Assembly: GCF_900215205.1 (NCBI RefSeq)
Contig: NZ_OBDY01000001.1
Coordinates: 430,786 to 494,785, forward strand
DNA: 64,000 bases
Direction of reading: 5' to 3'
Source of the DNA: Paractinoplanes atraurantiacus
Lineage (GTDB): Bacteria > Actinomycetota > Actinomycetes > Mycobacteriales > Micromonosporaceae
Of this stretch, positions 7,428 through 15,641 are shown piece by piece (position 1 is the first letter of the stretch; each line of letters opens with the position of its first letter). A program made the translations under genes and the position numbers. The notes below the pieces were generated by a model. The model was not told where the DNA came from. It did no database searches and saw nothing but the letters and a program-made list of their open reading frames with translations.

Positions 7428-9470
7428 GTGAAGAACCGCAATCTCAGCCGGCTTGCCGTGCCCGTCGGGGTCATCGGCATCATCCTCATGATGGTCGTGC
7501 CGCTGCCGACCTTCCTGCTGGACCTGCTGCTCGCGGTCAACATCACGGCGGCCCTGCTGATCCTGCTGACCAGCATGTTCGTACAGAAGCCGCTGGATTT
7601 CTCGGTCTTCCCGGCCCTGCTGCTGGTGGCCACCCTGTTCCGGCTCGCGCTCAACATCAGCGCCACCCGGCTGGTGCTGCGCGACGGCGACGCCGGCAAG
7701 GTGATCCACGCCTTCGGCAGCTTCGTCGTCGGTGGCAACCTCGTCATCGGCCTGGTGATCTTCCTGATCCTGGTCATCGTCCAGATGGTCGTGGTCACCA
7801 AGGGCGCCGAGCGGGTGGCCGAGGTCGGCGCCCGCTTCACCCTCGACGCCATGCCCGGCAAGCAGATGGCCATCGACGCCGACCTCAACGCCGGCCTCAT
7901 CGACGAGGACCAGGCCAAGAAGCGCCGGGCCGAGGTGGCCGAGGAGGCCGAGTTCTACGGCGCGATGGACGGTGGCTCGAAGTTCGTCAAGGGCGACGCC
8001 ATCGCCGCCATCATCATCACGCTGATCAACCTGGTCGGCGGTTTCGCGATCGGCGTCGCCCAGCAGGGCATGTCGGCCTCCGACGCGATGAACCACTACA
8101 GCCTGCTGAGCATCGGCGACGGCCTGGTCTCGCAGATCCCCGCCCTGCTGCTCTCGGTGGCCACCGGTCTGATCGTGACCCGCTCGGCCACCTCGGGCGA
8201 CATGGGCTCCAGCGTCACCGCCCAGCTCAGCCAGAACAAGCTGGCGCTGCGCATCGGCGGCGCCGCCGCCCTCGCCCTCTGCATCATCCCGGGCCTGCCC
8301 AAGCTGCCCTTCCTCGTGGTCGGCGTGGCCGTCCTGGTCTTCGCCCAGCGGATCAAGGACCCGGTGCCGGAGGCCGAGGTGGCCGCGGCCGAGGCGGTCG
8401 AGATGCCGCCGGCCGACTCGCCCGAGCAGCTGCTCGGCGAGATGCGGGTCGACCCGCTCGAGCTCGCCCTCTCGCCCGACCTGGTCGACCTGGTCGACGC
8501 CAGCAGCGGTGACCTGCTCGACCGGGTCCGCGCCCTGCGCCGCAAGATGGCGATGGAGCTCGGCGTGATCATGCCGCCGGTGCGCACCCGCGACGACCTC
8601 GACCTGCCACTTTCCTCGTACGCCATCCGGATCTCGGGGGTGGACGCCGGCACCGGCGAGGCGCCGCCCGGCACCGTGCTCGCGATCGGCGACGGCCTGC
8701 AGGGCCTGCCCGGCCGGGCCGGCGTGGAGCCCGTCTTCGGCCTGCCCGGCAAGTGGGTCCCCTCCGAGCTGCACTATCAGGCCGAGCTCTCCGGCGCGAC
8801 GGTCGTCGACCGGGCCAGCGTGATCATCACGCACCTGGCCGAGGTCGTCCGGAGCAACGCGAGCCGCCTGCTCGGCCGCGAGGACGTGCGGGCGCTGACC
8901 GAGATGGTCAAGCGCACCCACCCGGTCGTGGTGGAGGAGCTGACCCCGTCGATCCTCAGCCTCGGCCAGATCCAGAAGGTGCTCCAGGCACTGCTCGACG
9001 AGGGCGTGCCGATCCGCGACCTGGTCCGCATCTTCGAAGCGCTCTCCCTTCGAGCGAAACACACCGTCGACCCCGACTCCCTGGTCGAGGCCGCCCGCGG
9101 CGCGCTGGGCCCGGCGATCGCCGCCCAGTACGCGACCGGCGGCCGGCTCACGGTGATCACGCTCGACCCCATGCTCGAGCAACAACTGCTCGAATCGCTG
9201 CGGCCCAGCGAGACCGGCGCCTTCATGGCGATCGACGGCATGCGTGCCGAGGCGATCGTCACCGAGGCGGCCCGGCTCGCCGAGACCGCGGAACAGCAGG
9301 GACTGGCACCGGTGCTGGCCTGCTCGCCACAGCTGCGGCTGCCACTGATGCGGCTACTGCGCGCCGGCTCCCGCCGGGTGCAGGTGCTGTCGTACGGCGA
9401 AATCTCTGGTTCCACAGCACAGATCGAGACGATAGGAGTGGTGAACGGTGCCTACGCGGGTGCTGCTTGA
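7428..9470 (+). CDS. flhA: Flagellar export gate platform protein FlhA
   Basis: FlhA forms the nonameric export platform that captures chaperone-substrate complexes. The 680-residue product has eight predicted membrane segments, the FHIPEP-region pattern (GAERVAEVGARFTLDAMPGKQMAIDADL) and a cytoplasmic domain with ILSLGQIQKVLQALLDEGVPIRDL and the late SYGEI motif. GTG 7428 is chosen because TGGGAGG lies four to ten bases upstream; GTG 7395 is in frame but has no ribosome site. The last 23 bases overlap the next gene in another frame. Confidence 0.96.
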   Translation: MKNRNLSRLAVPVGVIGIILMMVVPLPTFLLDLLLAVNITAALLILLTSMFVQKPLDFSVFPALLLVATLFRLALNISATRLVLRDGDAGKVIHAFGSFVVGGNLVIGLVIFLILVIVQMVVVTKGAERVAEVGARFTLDAMPGKQMAIDADLNAGLIDEDQAKKRRAEVAEEAEFYGAMDGGSKFVKGDAIAAIIITLINLVGGFAIGVAQQGMSASDAMNHYSLLSIGDGLVSQIPALLLSVATGLIVTRSATSGDMGSSVTAQLSQNKLALRIGGAAALALCIIPGLPKLPFLVVGVAVLVFAQRIKDPVPEAEVAAAEAVEMPPADSPEQLLGEMRVDPLELALSPDLVDLVDASSGDLLDRVRALRRKMAMELGVIMPPVRTRDDLDLPLSSYAIRISGVDAGTGEAPPGTVLAIGDGLQGLPGRAGVEPVFGLPGKWVPSELHYQAELSGATVVDRASVIITHLAEVVRSNASRLLGREDVRALTEMVKRTHPVVVEELTPSILSLGQIQKVLQALLDEGVPIRDLVRIFEALSLRAKHTVDPDSLVEAARGALGPAIAAQYATGGRLTVITLDPMLEQQLLESLRPSETGAFMAIDGMRAEAIVTEAARLAETAEQQGLAPVLACSPQLRLPLMRLLRAGSRRVQVLSYGEISGSTAQIETIGVVNGAYAGAA

Positions 9471-11046
9471 GGGGCCGGCCATCGAGCCGTTGCTGGCTCA
9501 GGTGCGCGATGAGTACGGCTCCCGTGTCCGGATCATCTCAGCCGACAAGGTCCGCAGTGGCGGCGTCGGCGGCTTCTTCGCGAAGCAGCATTACGAGCTT
9601 TCCGTGGAAGTGCCGGACGGGAACGAGGACGGGAACGACATGCCACGATCGAAGACGGCCGACAGCGGCCAGCACAGCTTGGAACGGCTCCTCGAACGGG
9701 CCGAGTCGCAGGACCGGATGGACGAGCCGGCACGCCCGGCGTTCGGCACGGCCACGCCCCGCTCGGTGACCCCGGCGTCCTTCGCCGCGGCCCGGCCCAA
9801 GCCGCCGGCGGACTTCGACGCCGACGCGGGCCGGCACGCCGCCATCGGGGACACCGGCGCGGCGTTCGCCGAGCTGATGGCCGGGCTCGACGCCACCGGT
9901 GGCACGGCCACCGAGCGGTCGCGGCCCAAGCCGCCGCCGCGGGAGGAGACGCCGACGGTACGGCCGTTCCGCCCGGCCGCGGCGACCGAGTCGGCGGTGA
10001 ACGCGGGCGCCAAGCCGGCCACACCGCAGGCCTTCGAGCCGCCGCCTGCCTTTGAGCCGCCGCCTGCCTTTGAGCCGCCGCCTGCCTTCGAGCCGCCGCC
10101 TATGCAGAACATCAAGCCCCAGTCGCCGGCCGCGGCCACCACGCCGCCCCCGGCCCCCGTGGCCGAGGCGGCACCGCAGTCGCCGGCCCACGGGCACAAC
10201 CTGGCCGAGCACATCGGCGGGTTCGCGGCCGTCGAGGTCGAGGTGGACGAGCCGCCGGCCCCTTCGCCTGCGCCCGACGCCTACGAGTTCCGGCAGGTCA
10301 CGCCGGTCTCGGCGGTGCCCGCCACCCCCGAGCCGCCGTCGGCCTCGGAGCAGGTGGTCAGCAACCTGGTCTCGGTCGGCATGCCCGAGGCGATGGCCCG
10401 GCAGATCACCGGCTCCGACACGTACGCCGGTGTGCTGAGCGTGCTGGCGGCCCGCCCGTCGGCGCCGAACATCCCGGACGGCCCGGGCGAGATCCTGGTC
10501 CTGGCCGGCGACATCAACATCGCGGTGCCGATCGCCCGGCAGCTCCTCGAGAACATCGACGTGCCGGAGAACCACCTGCTGCTGGCCGCGCCGTCGACGG
10601 CCGGCACCGGGCTGCACTCGTCCCGGCTGATCTCCACCGCCGAGGCGGCCGAGGCCCGCGCCGAGAAGCTGCACCAGGCCGAGCAGTCGTGGGTCGTCGT
10701 CCTGGACGCCCCGGTCGGCGGCACCGACCCGCTCTGGGTGAACGAGATGTGCGACGCGATCGGCGCCACCGCGCTCTGGGGCGTCGTCGACGCCACCCGC
10801 AAGACCGCGGACACCGCCCGTCACCTGCGCACCCTCGGTGAGGTCGAGGCCCTGGTCGTGCACAGCGTCGAGCTGACCGCCGATCCGGGCTCGGTGCTCG
10901 GCCTGGACCTGCCGATCTACTCGCTGGACGATCGGCCGGCCACCCCGCACGCCTGGGCCGCCATGCTCTGCGCGCGGATCGCCTCCGACGTGGCGCCGGT
11001 CGCGGCCGCGCCCCGCCGGGTCACCCGATCGGCCCGCCAGCCGTGA
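9448..11046 (+). CDS. FlhF-like protein with degenerate GTPase domain
   Basis: Residues 1-58 match the N-terminal domain of FlhF, the SRP-type GTPase that places flagella (RVRIISADKVRSGG followed by GFFAKQHYELSVEV). About 270 Pro/Ala-rich residues follow, including four exact AFEPPP repeats. The C-terminal 200 residues keep the layout of the FlhF NG domain: helical lead-in VSNLVSVGMPEAMARQI, strand GEILVLAGD, VVVLDAPVGG and LDLPIYSLDD. The P-loop expected at about 352-360 reads LAGDINIAV instead of GxxGxGKTT, and no TKxD is visible. Position after flhA is typical of flhF. It is probably a non-hydrolysing relative. Confidence 0.75.
   Translation: MPTRVLLEGPAIEPLLAQVRDEYGSRVRIISADKVRSGGVGGFFAKQHYELSVEVPDGNEDGNDMPRSKTADSGQHSLERLLERAESQDRMDEPARPAFGTATPRSVTPASFAAARPKPPADFDADAGRHAAIGDTGAAFAELMAGLDATGGTATERSRPKPPPREETPTVRPFRPAAATESAVNAGAKPATPQAFEPPPAFEPPPAFEPPPAFEPPPMQNIKPQSPAAATTPPPAPVAEAAPQSPAHGHNLAEHIGGFAAVEVEVDEPPAPSPAPDAYEFRQVTPVSAVPATPEPPSASEQVVSNLVSVGMPEAMARQITGSDTYAGVLSVLAARPSAPNIPDGPGEILVLAGDINIAVPIARQLLENIDVPENHLLLAAPSTAGTGLHSSRLISTAEAAEARAEKLHQAEQSWVVVLDAPVGGTDPLWVNEMCDAIGATALWGVVDATRKTADTARHLRTLGEVEALVVHSVELTADPGSVLGLDLPIYSLDDRPATPHAWAAMLCARIASDVAPVAAAPRRVTRSARQP
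10030..10101 (+). repeat. Four 18-bp tandem repeats inside the FlhF-like gene
   Basis: Four consecutive 18-bp units, GCCTT(C/T)GAGCCGCCGCCT, encode the hexapeptide AFEPPP four times in the Pro-rich linker between the N-terminal and degenerate GTPase domains. The units differ only at one synonymous position. Confidence 0.95.
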
Positions 11047-11276
11047 TACGCCCGTCGGTCCTGCTGTTCGCGCTCCTGATGAGCGCGCCGGCGCTCTACC
11101 GCTACGTGCTCGACGAGGTCGACATCACCCAGGTGCTGATCCGCTTCATCATCGCCGTGCCGATCGCGGCCCTGCTCCTGGCCGGGCTGCGCTTCGTCAC
11201 CGCCGGCTACGGCCGCAAGGACGAGGAGCAGGGCACACCGGTGACGCCGACGCCGCTCGAGGGCAAGGAAGCTTGA
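11043..11276 (+). CDS. Small two-helix membrane protein, unknown
   Basis: This 77-residue protein starts in the stop of the FlhF-like gene (GTGATA overlap) and ends the operon 11 bases before a terminator. It has two hydrophobic segments (about 5-22 and 33-55) joined by the acidic turn DEVDITQ, and a charged tail. The size and two-helix form recall FliQ, but the FliQ signature (QA.TQI.E.TL.F.PK type) is absent, so I do not assign it. Co-transcription with the export genes suggests a membrane role in flagellation. Confidence 0.75.
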   Translation: MIRPSVLLFALLMSAPALYRYVLDEVDITQVLIRFIIAVPIAALLLAGLRFVTAGYGRKDEEQGTPVTPTPLEGKEA

Positions 11277-11287
11277 TCGACAGAGAG

Positions 11288-11312
11288 AAGGACCGGCTTT
11301 TCGCCGGTCCTT
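11288..11312. terminator. Bidirectional terminator between the converging flagellar operons
   Basis: A perfect 10-bp inverted repeat, AAGGACCGGC / GCCGGTCCTT, encloses the loop TTTTC. On the plus strand it continues into TTTTCTCG. It sits between the end of the fliM-to-orf77 operon and the end of fliK on the other strand, so it can serve both. Confidence 0.85.
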
Positions 11313-11330
11313 TTCTCGTATCCGGGCCGG

Positions 11331-13424
11331 TCAGGCGTGGATGTCCAGGCGGCTGTCGCCCGGGGCGGCCCGCCGGATCGCCGGGGCCGGCTCGGTCGGC
11401 AGGGCGGTCTCGGCCCGCTCGGCCCGGCCCGCGCCGGACAAGCTCGCCGCGAACTGCTGCCGGGCCTGCTCCTGCTGGTTGCCCTGCCGCAGGTCGAGGT
11501 TGGTGTTGCCGAAGCCGGCGTCGTTGAGCTCGCGGCGCAGGTCGTCCATGGCGTTGCGCAGGGCTTCGTTGCCGGCGTCGGTGCTGCCGGAGAGCTGCAC
11601 GGTGATGTCGCCGTTGCGGATCTCGGCCACCACCTGGACCGGCCCGAGGTCGACCGGGTGCAGGTGGACGGTCAGCCGGTGCACGCCGTCGGCGTCCAGC
11701 TTGAGCGGGACGATCCGCATCGCGAGCTGGGCGGCGGGCGGGCTGGGCACCTGGGCCGGCGGAGGCGGCGGCGCGGCCGCGGCGGTGGGTGCGGCCGGCG
11801 CGGCGGCCTGCGGTCCGGAGACGCCGGCCATCCCGGCCTGTCCGAGCGCGCCGGGATTGGCGGCGCCGTCGGGCGCCACACCGGGCGCGGCGGCCGGATT
11901 GACCGGATTGGCGGTGGGCGCGGTTTCGCCCTGATTTTGTACGTCGGTGGGTGCGGCCGGTGTGGCGTCGGCCGAAGTCGCGGCCGGAGCCGGCGTCGTC
12001 ACCGTGCCCGTCGCTTCCGCGCCGGTCGCCGGTGTGCCGGCCGTCTCCGCCGGCCCGGTCCCCGCGGTCGCGGTCGCCGTCGCGGCCGTGGCCGCTCCCG
12101 TGAGAGTCGCGGCGGGGTCCTGGAGGGCGAGCCGTCCCGGCCCGTCCAGGGCGGTGGCCGGGGTCATCACCGACACGCCGTCCTGCGCGAGCTGTGCGGC
12201 GAACTCGGCCGGAATGGGCGTGCCGGGCTGGCCCGCCAGACCGGGCTGGGCACCGGCACCGGCGACGGCGCCGCCGCTGCCGCTGCCCAGGCCGAGCGCC
12301 GAACGGCCAGTGGCCGCCTGGGCGGCGGCGGCCTGCGCCTCGGGGTTCAGGTGGGCGCCGGTCGGTGGCAGGCCGGGGCCGGCCGGTGTCGCGGCGGCCG
12401 CTGTGGGCGTGGCCGAGCCGCCGGTGAGCGTGACCCCGCCGATCGCCGAACTCCGGCCGCCCTGAGTCTCCGTGGTGGTCTGCTGGCCGGTGGCGGCGGG
12501 CTGGGTGGCCTGGGCCGGTCCCGTGGTGGCGGCGGCCAGGGCCCCGGCCAGGGTTCCGGTCTGGGCGAGCATCGCCGCGCCGGGCGTCTCGGCCGCCTTC
12601 ACCTCCGGTGCCGCCGTGGCCTCACCGGCTTGCGACTCGGCGTCGGTCGCCTCGGCGGCGTCCGGAGAACCGGTGCCGTCGGCCCGCTTCGAACCGGCGC
12701 GCGTGCCAGCGGCCTGCGTGCCCTCGGTCTGCTCGTCCCCGGGCCGGTCGCCGTCGGCCCGCTCGGTGCCGGCCCGCTGGCCGTCCTCGTCGCCGGTCGT
12801 ACGCCGGTCGTCCGCACGGTCGGCCCGGCCGGTCCCGTCCGCTCGGTCGGTCCGGTCGTTTCTGTCCGCGCGATCCCCTCGGCCCGTTCCCTCGGCCCGG
12901 TCGGCCCGGTCGGCCCGGTCGGCCCGGTCTGCTCGGTCTCCCCGGTCAGCCCGATCCGTCCGGTCTCCTCGGTCAGCCCGATCCGTCCGGTCCGGCCGGT
13001 CGGCCCGGTCCGTGCGGCGGTCGGTCATGTCGCGGCGGTCGGTGGCCGCGCGCCGGTCGGCTGCGGCCCGGTCGGCTGCGGCCCGGTCGGCTGCGGCCCG
13101 GTCGGCGTCGGACCGGTTGAGGCGCGCCCGCTCCGCAACCTCGCGCTGCAAGGCGCTGCGGCCGGCGGCGGCCCGCTGATCGGCGGCCTGCTCGGTGGCC
13201 CGGTCCGCGGCCCGCTCGGCCGCGCGGTCGGTGGCGGCCCGGTCGGCGGCGCGCCGCTCGTCCGCCCGGCCCTGCCGCCCGTCGTCCCGGCCCGGGCGGG
13301 TCAGCTCGGCCGACAGCGCGGAGTCGAACTCGTCACCGCCCTCGCCGCGCTTGGCGCCCGGACGGCGTCCGATGTCGGCGATCGAGGCGCGGTCCGCTCC
13401 GCTGACGGAATTCGGGCTCTTCAT
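11331..13424 (-). CDS. fliK: Flagellar hook-length control protein FliK
   Basis: FliK measures the hook and triggers the FlhB switch. This form is long (697 residues). The C-terminal domain (about 570-660) carries the recognisable hook-length pattern [22 protein letters not shown] and GDITVQLSG. The middle is Ala/Thr/Gly/Pro-rich. The N-terminal 230 residues are dominated by Asp-Arg-Ala/Thr/Gly tripeptide repeats. The ATG at 13424 has GAGGAG eight bases upstream. It is last in fliJ-lytA-fliK. Confidence 0.88.
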   Translation of the reverse strand: MKSPNSVSGADRASIADIGRRPGAKRGEGGDEFDSALSAELTRPGRDDGRQGRADERRAADRAATDRAAERAADRATEQAADQRAAAGRSALQREVAERARLNRSDADRAAADRAAADRAAADRRAATDRRDMTDRRTDRADRPDRTDRADRGDRTDRADRGDRADRADRADRADRAEGTGRGDRADRNDRTDRADGTGRADRADDRRTTGDEDGQRAGTERADGDRPGDEQTEGTQAAGTRAGSKRADGTGSPDAAEATDAESQAGEATAAPEVKAAETPGAAMLAQTGTLAGALAAATTGPAQATQPAATGQQTTTETQGGRSSAIGGVTLTGGSATPTAAAATPAGPGLPPTGAHLNPEAQAAAAQAATGRSALGLGSGSGGAVAGAGAQPGLAGQPGTPIPAEFAAQLAQDGVSVMTPATALDGPGRLALQDPAATLTGAATAATATATAGTGPAETAGTPATGAEATGTVTTPAPAATSADATPAAPTDVQNQGETAPTANPVNPAAAPGVAPDGAANPGALGQAGMAGVSGPQAAAPAAPTAAAAPPPPPAQVPSPPAAQLAMRIVPLKLDADGVHRLTVHLHPVDLGPVQVVAEIRNGDITVQLSGSTDAGNEALRNAMDDLRRELNDAGFGNTNLDLRQGNQQEQARQQFAASLSGAGRAERAETALPTEPAPAIRRAAPGDSRLDIHA
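12800..13275 (-). repeat. DR(A/T/G) tripeptide repeat region of fliK
   Basis: On the coding strand short units equivalent to GACCGGGCC/GACCGGACC recur many times, giving runs such as [12 protein letters not shown] and [13 protein letters not shown]. The stretch is in frame and inside the FliK N-terminal region; copy number is likely to vary between strains. Confidence 0.85.
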
Positions 13425-13457
13425 GAGACTTCTCCTCGGTGTGGCCCTGTGATCGGC

Positions 13458-14471
13458 TCAGCCGCCCAGCGCGGCGAGAGCCTTCTGGACCTTCGGGACG
13501 TACGCCTGGGTCTCCGAGAACGGCGGGATGCCGCCATACTTGTGCACCGCGCCGCCGCCGGCGTTGTAGGCGGCCAGGGCCAGCGGCAGCGACTTGAACT
13601 CCCGCAAGTTGCGGGCGAGCAGCTTGGCGGCGCCGTTGATGGCCTGCTCCGGGTCGAACGCGTTCTTGACGCCGAGGCCCTTCGCCGTCGACGGCATGAT
13701 CTGCATCAGGCCCTGCGCGCCGACCTTGCTGACCGCCTCCGGGTTGTACCCCGATTCGACCTTGGCTACCGCCGCCAGCAACTTCGGCGAGACGCCGTAC
13801 CGGTTGCCGGCCTGAACGAAGAGATCCGCGTAGGGCACGCCTTCCAGGGAGCCGCCACCCCGAAGACTCGCCGGGCGGACCGCCGCCGCGGCGTTCTGCG
13901 CGGCCACCGCCCCCGTGTCGGCGTCCGACACGACCCGGCGGATGTGCGTCGGTTTCTCGTACACACTCTGGATCTTGACTTGGTCGCCCGGCTTGGGCGC
14001 CGCGATCATCTTGTTGTCACCGACGTAGATGGCGACATGATCGACGGGCGAGTCGAAGGCGAGGATGTCGCCCGGCTTGGCCTGCGCCAGATTTGGCACC
14101 GCCTCGCCCACCTTGGCCTGCTGATACGACAGGCGCGGCACCTTGATGCCGAGATCGGCGAAGGCCCGCTGCACCAGCGACGAACAGTCCAGGCCCTTGT
14201 CCGGGTCGGTGCTGCCGAACACGTACGGCGTGCCCAGATATTTCTTGGCGGCGTCCACCACCGACTGCCCGGTGGCCGCGCTGTTGAGGCGCATGCTGGG
14301 CGCGCCGCCGGTGGCGCTCGCCAGCGCCGAGGCGAAAGTGCTGCCACCGGCCGTGGTCACGGTGCCGTTGGCGGCGGTGCCGGTGGTGCCCGGCGCCGAG
14401 CTGACGGGGGTCAGGCCGAGCTGGCCCTGAAGCTCCTGGATGCGGTTGAGCACCCCGGCGACGCCCCTCAC
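13458..14471 (-). CDS. lytA: Two-domain flagellar peptidoglycan hydrolase (NlpC/P60 plus lytic transglycosylase)
   Basis: This 337-residue enzyme fuses an NlpC/P60 endopeptidase domain (about 70-185, Cys96 in DCSSLV and His145 in DHVAIYVG) to a C-terminal soluble lytic transglycosylase domain (about 215-330, Glu239 in KVESGYNP, with GLMQIMPSTA and ALAAYNAG). It has no signal peptide, so it is probably exported through the flagellar apparatus, taking the wall-piercing role of FlgJ. The GTG start overlaps the fliJ stop (GTGA). A gene named lytA is known in the A. missouriensis flagellar cluster; the symbol is given by that correspondence. Confidence 0.9.
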   Translation of the reverse strand: MRGVAGVLNRIQELQGQLGLTPVSSAPGTTGTAANGTVTTAGGSTFASALASATGGAPSMRLNSAATGQSVVDAAKKYLGTPYVFGSTDPDKGLDCSSLVQRAFADLGIKVPRLSYQQAKVGEAVPNLAQAKPGDILAFDSPVDHVAIYVGDNKMIAAPKPGDQVKIQSVYEKPTHIRRVVSDADTGAVAAQNAAAAVRPASLRGGGSLEGVPYADLFVQAGNRYGVSPKLLAAVAKVESGYNPEAVSKVGAQGLMQIMPSTAKGLGVKNAFDPEQAINGAAKLLARNLREFKSLPLALAAYNAGGGAVHKYGGIPPFSETQAYVPKVQKALAALGG

Positions 14472-14914
14472 GCCTCGCTCCCGCCACCCCGGGCGGCGTT
14501 GCGCGCCTTGCTCGTCATCGCCAGCTCATCCAGGTTGGCCTGGTCCTTACGCAGATCGTGGGCACGCACCATGTCGGCGTGCCGCTCGGCCATCATCTCG
14601 ACGGCCCGGCGGCGCTTGGCCGCATCGGCCAGCACGGCCATGCGCTCACGCTCGAGCTCCTCGGCCTCGGCCACCATGCGCTGGGCACCCATGAGAGAAG
14701 CGGCCAGCGACTGCCGGGCCACGATCCCCGCGACGATGGAACGGGCGGTCCCCTCGGTGGGCGCCTCGGAGCCGACCAGATCGAGGTGGCGGCGCTTGAC
14801 CAGGGCCTCAGCATGACGGATCTCGGCCCGCGACTGGTTGACGGCACCCCGGGCGACATCCTCCTGCGCCTTGCGGGCGCGCAACACGGGCGAGAGTCGG
14901 AAGAATCGGTTCAA
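14468..14914 (-). CDS. fliJ: Flagellar export chaperone escort FliJ
   Basis: FliJ is a small coiled-coil protein that acts with the FliI ATPase to energise export. The 148-residue product begins NRFFRLSPVLRARKAQED, as FliJ proteins do, and is nearly all helix with Ala/Arg/Glu heptads. The TTG at 14914 is chosen because GGAGG lies five bases upstream; ATG 14941 would add nine residues without a ribosome site. Unusually it is separated from fliI by a 727-bp spacer and has its own promoter. Confidence 0.88.
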   Translation of the reverse strand: MNRFFRLSPVLRARKAQEDVARGAVNQSRAEIRHAEALVKRRHLDLVGSEAPTEGTARSIVAGIVARQSLAASLMGAQRMVAEAEELERERMAVLADAAKRRRAVEMMAERHADMVRAHDLRKDQANLDELAMTSKARNAARGGGSEA

Positions 14915-14960
14915 GATCGCCTCCCTGGCACACGGGCACATGGCGCCCTCACCTCACCCG

Positions 14961-14986
14961 GTCGGCCCGTACACCGAATCGCTGAG
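14961..14986 (-). promoter_or_regulatory. FliA-type promoter for fliJ-lytA-fliK
   Basis: Read on the minus strand: CTCA (14986-14983), 16-base spacer, GCCGAC (14966-14961). This is one base from the CTCA-N15-17-GCCGAA flagellar consensus and lies about 47 bases upstream of the fliJ TTG. Confidence 0.75.
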
Positions 14987-15641
14987 CCCTTGCACCCGAG
15001 CTGCAACTGAGCTGGCTGGCGTCGCTTCGCATCGCGGGTGGGGCTCATGGCCTACCGACCGGCGGTTCCACCCCGTGCGCGTTGAGGGGCTTCACCCCGT
15101 GCCTGCTGGCAGTTCGCTCCCGTGCGCTAGCCGCTTCGCCCCGTGCTGGCACCCTCTGCCCGCCGACTGCCTTGCCGTGCGCTGGTGCCTTGGTCCCGTG
15201 CTGGCAGTGCCATCCTGCGTGCCGGCCGCTCCGTCCCATGCTGGTAGTTCCGCCCTGTGCCCGCCGGCTGCTTTGCCCGTGTGTTGGCAGCTTTGTTCAG
15301 CGCTGGCAGTTCCGCTCGGTGCGCGCCGGCCGCTTCGCCCGCGTGCCCGGCCGCTTCGCCCGCGTGCCCGGCCGCTTCGCCCGCGTGCCCGGCCGCTTCG
15401 CCCGCGTGCCCGGCCGCTTCGCCCGCGTGCCCGGCCGCTTCGCCCGTGCGCTGGCCGCTTCGTCCCGTGCGTGCCTGAAGCGCTGCCCTGGGCGGTGGTG
15501 GGCTCTGTCCACAGGCGTTCTGTTCTATCCACAGGGCGGGCGCACGATCTTGTGTTTTTCGGGAGGATTTCTCTGCAGGTGGGGGTCCCCCTGGGAGGGC
15601 GGGGTCTGTCTGCCTGTCTGTCCTCGGGTGCGGGGCTTGGG
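14987..15641. other. Non-coding spacer between fliJ and fliI, filled with degenerate repeats
   Basis: All frames are open for long stretches here because of the composition, but no frame shows a recognisable domain or a supported start. The sequence consists of loosely repeated blocks around GTGCTGGCAGTTCCGC and GCCGGCCGCTTCGCCC, with a perfect tandem core at 15341-15445. Near 15505-15533 are two DnaA-box-like words (CTGTCCACA and CTATCCACA) 20 bases apart. Confidence 0.6.
15320..15466. repeat. 21-bp tandem repeat array
   Basis: Five exact copies of a 21-bp unit that starts GCGTGCCCGG and ends CGCTTCGCCC run from 15341 to 15445, flanked by one diverged copy on each side. The unit length equals two turns of B-DNA. 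It lies between the fliI stop and the fliJ promoter. Confidence 0.95.

Noticed and set aside
11043..11276. Assigning the 77-residue membrane protein as the missing FliQ
   Set aside because: It has two helices but lacks the conserved FliQ connecting motif, and the position after the FlhF-like gene is not typical.
11337..14816. 1159-codon plus-strand open frame
   Set aside because: Antisense to fliK, lytA and fliJ, all of which have recognised domains. Low-complexity Gly/Arg composition marks it as a shadow frame.
15092..15532. Minus-strand frame of 146 codons over the 21-bp repeats
   Set aside because: The protein would be an RARGRSG repeat with no supported start. Any 21-bp repeat stays open in frame, so openness is not evidence of a gene.
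15505..15533. Two DnaA-box-like words suggesting an origin
   Set aside because: Only two imperfect boxes, no AT-rich element and no dnaA/dnaN neighbours; a chance match is more likely.
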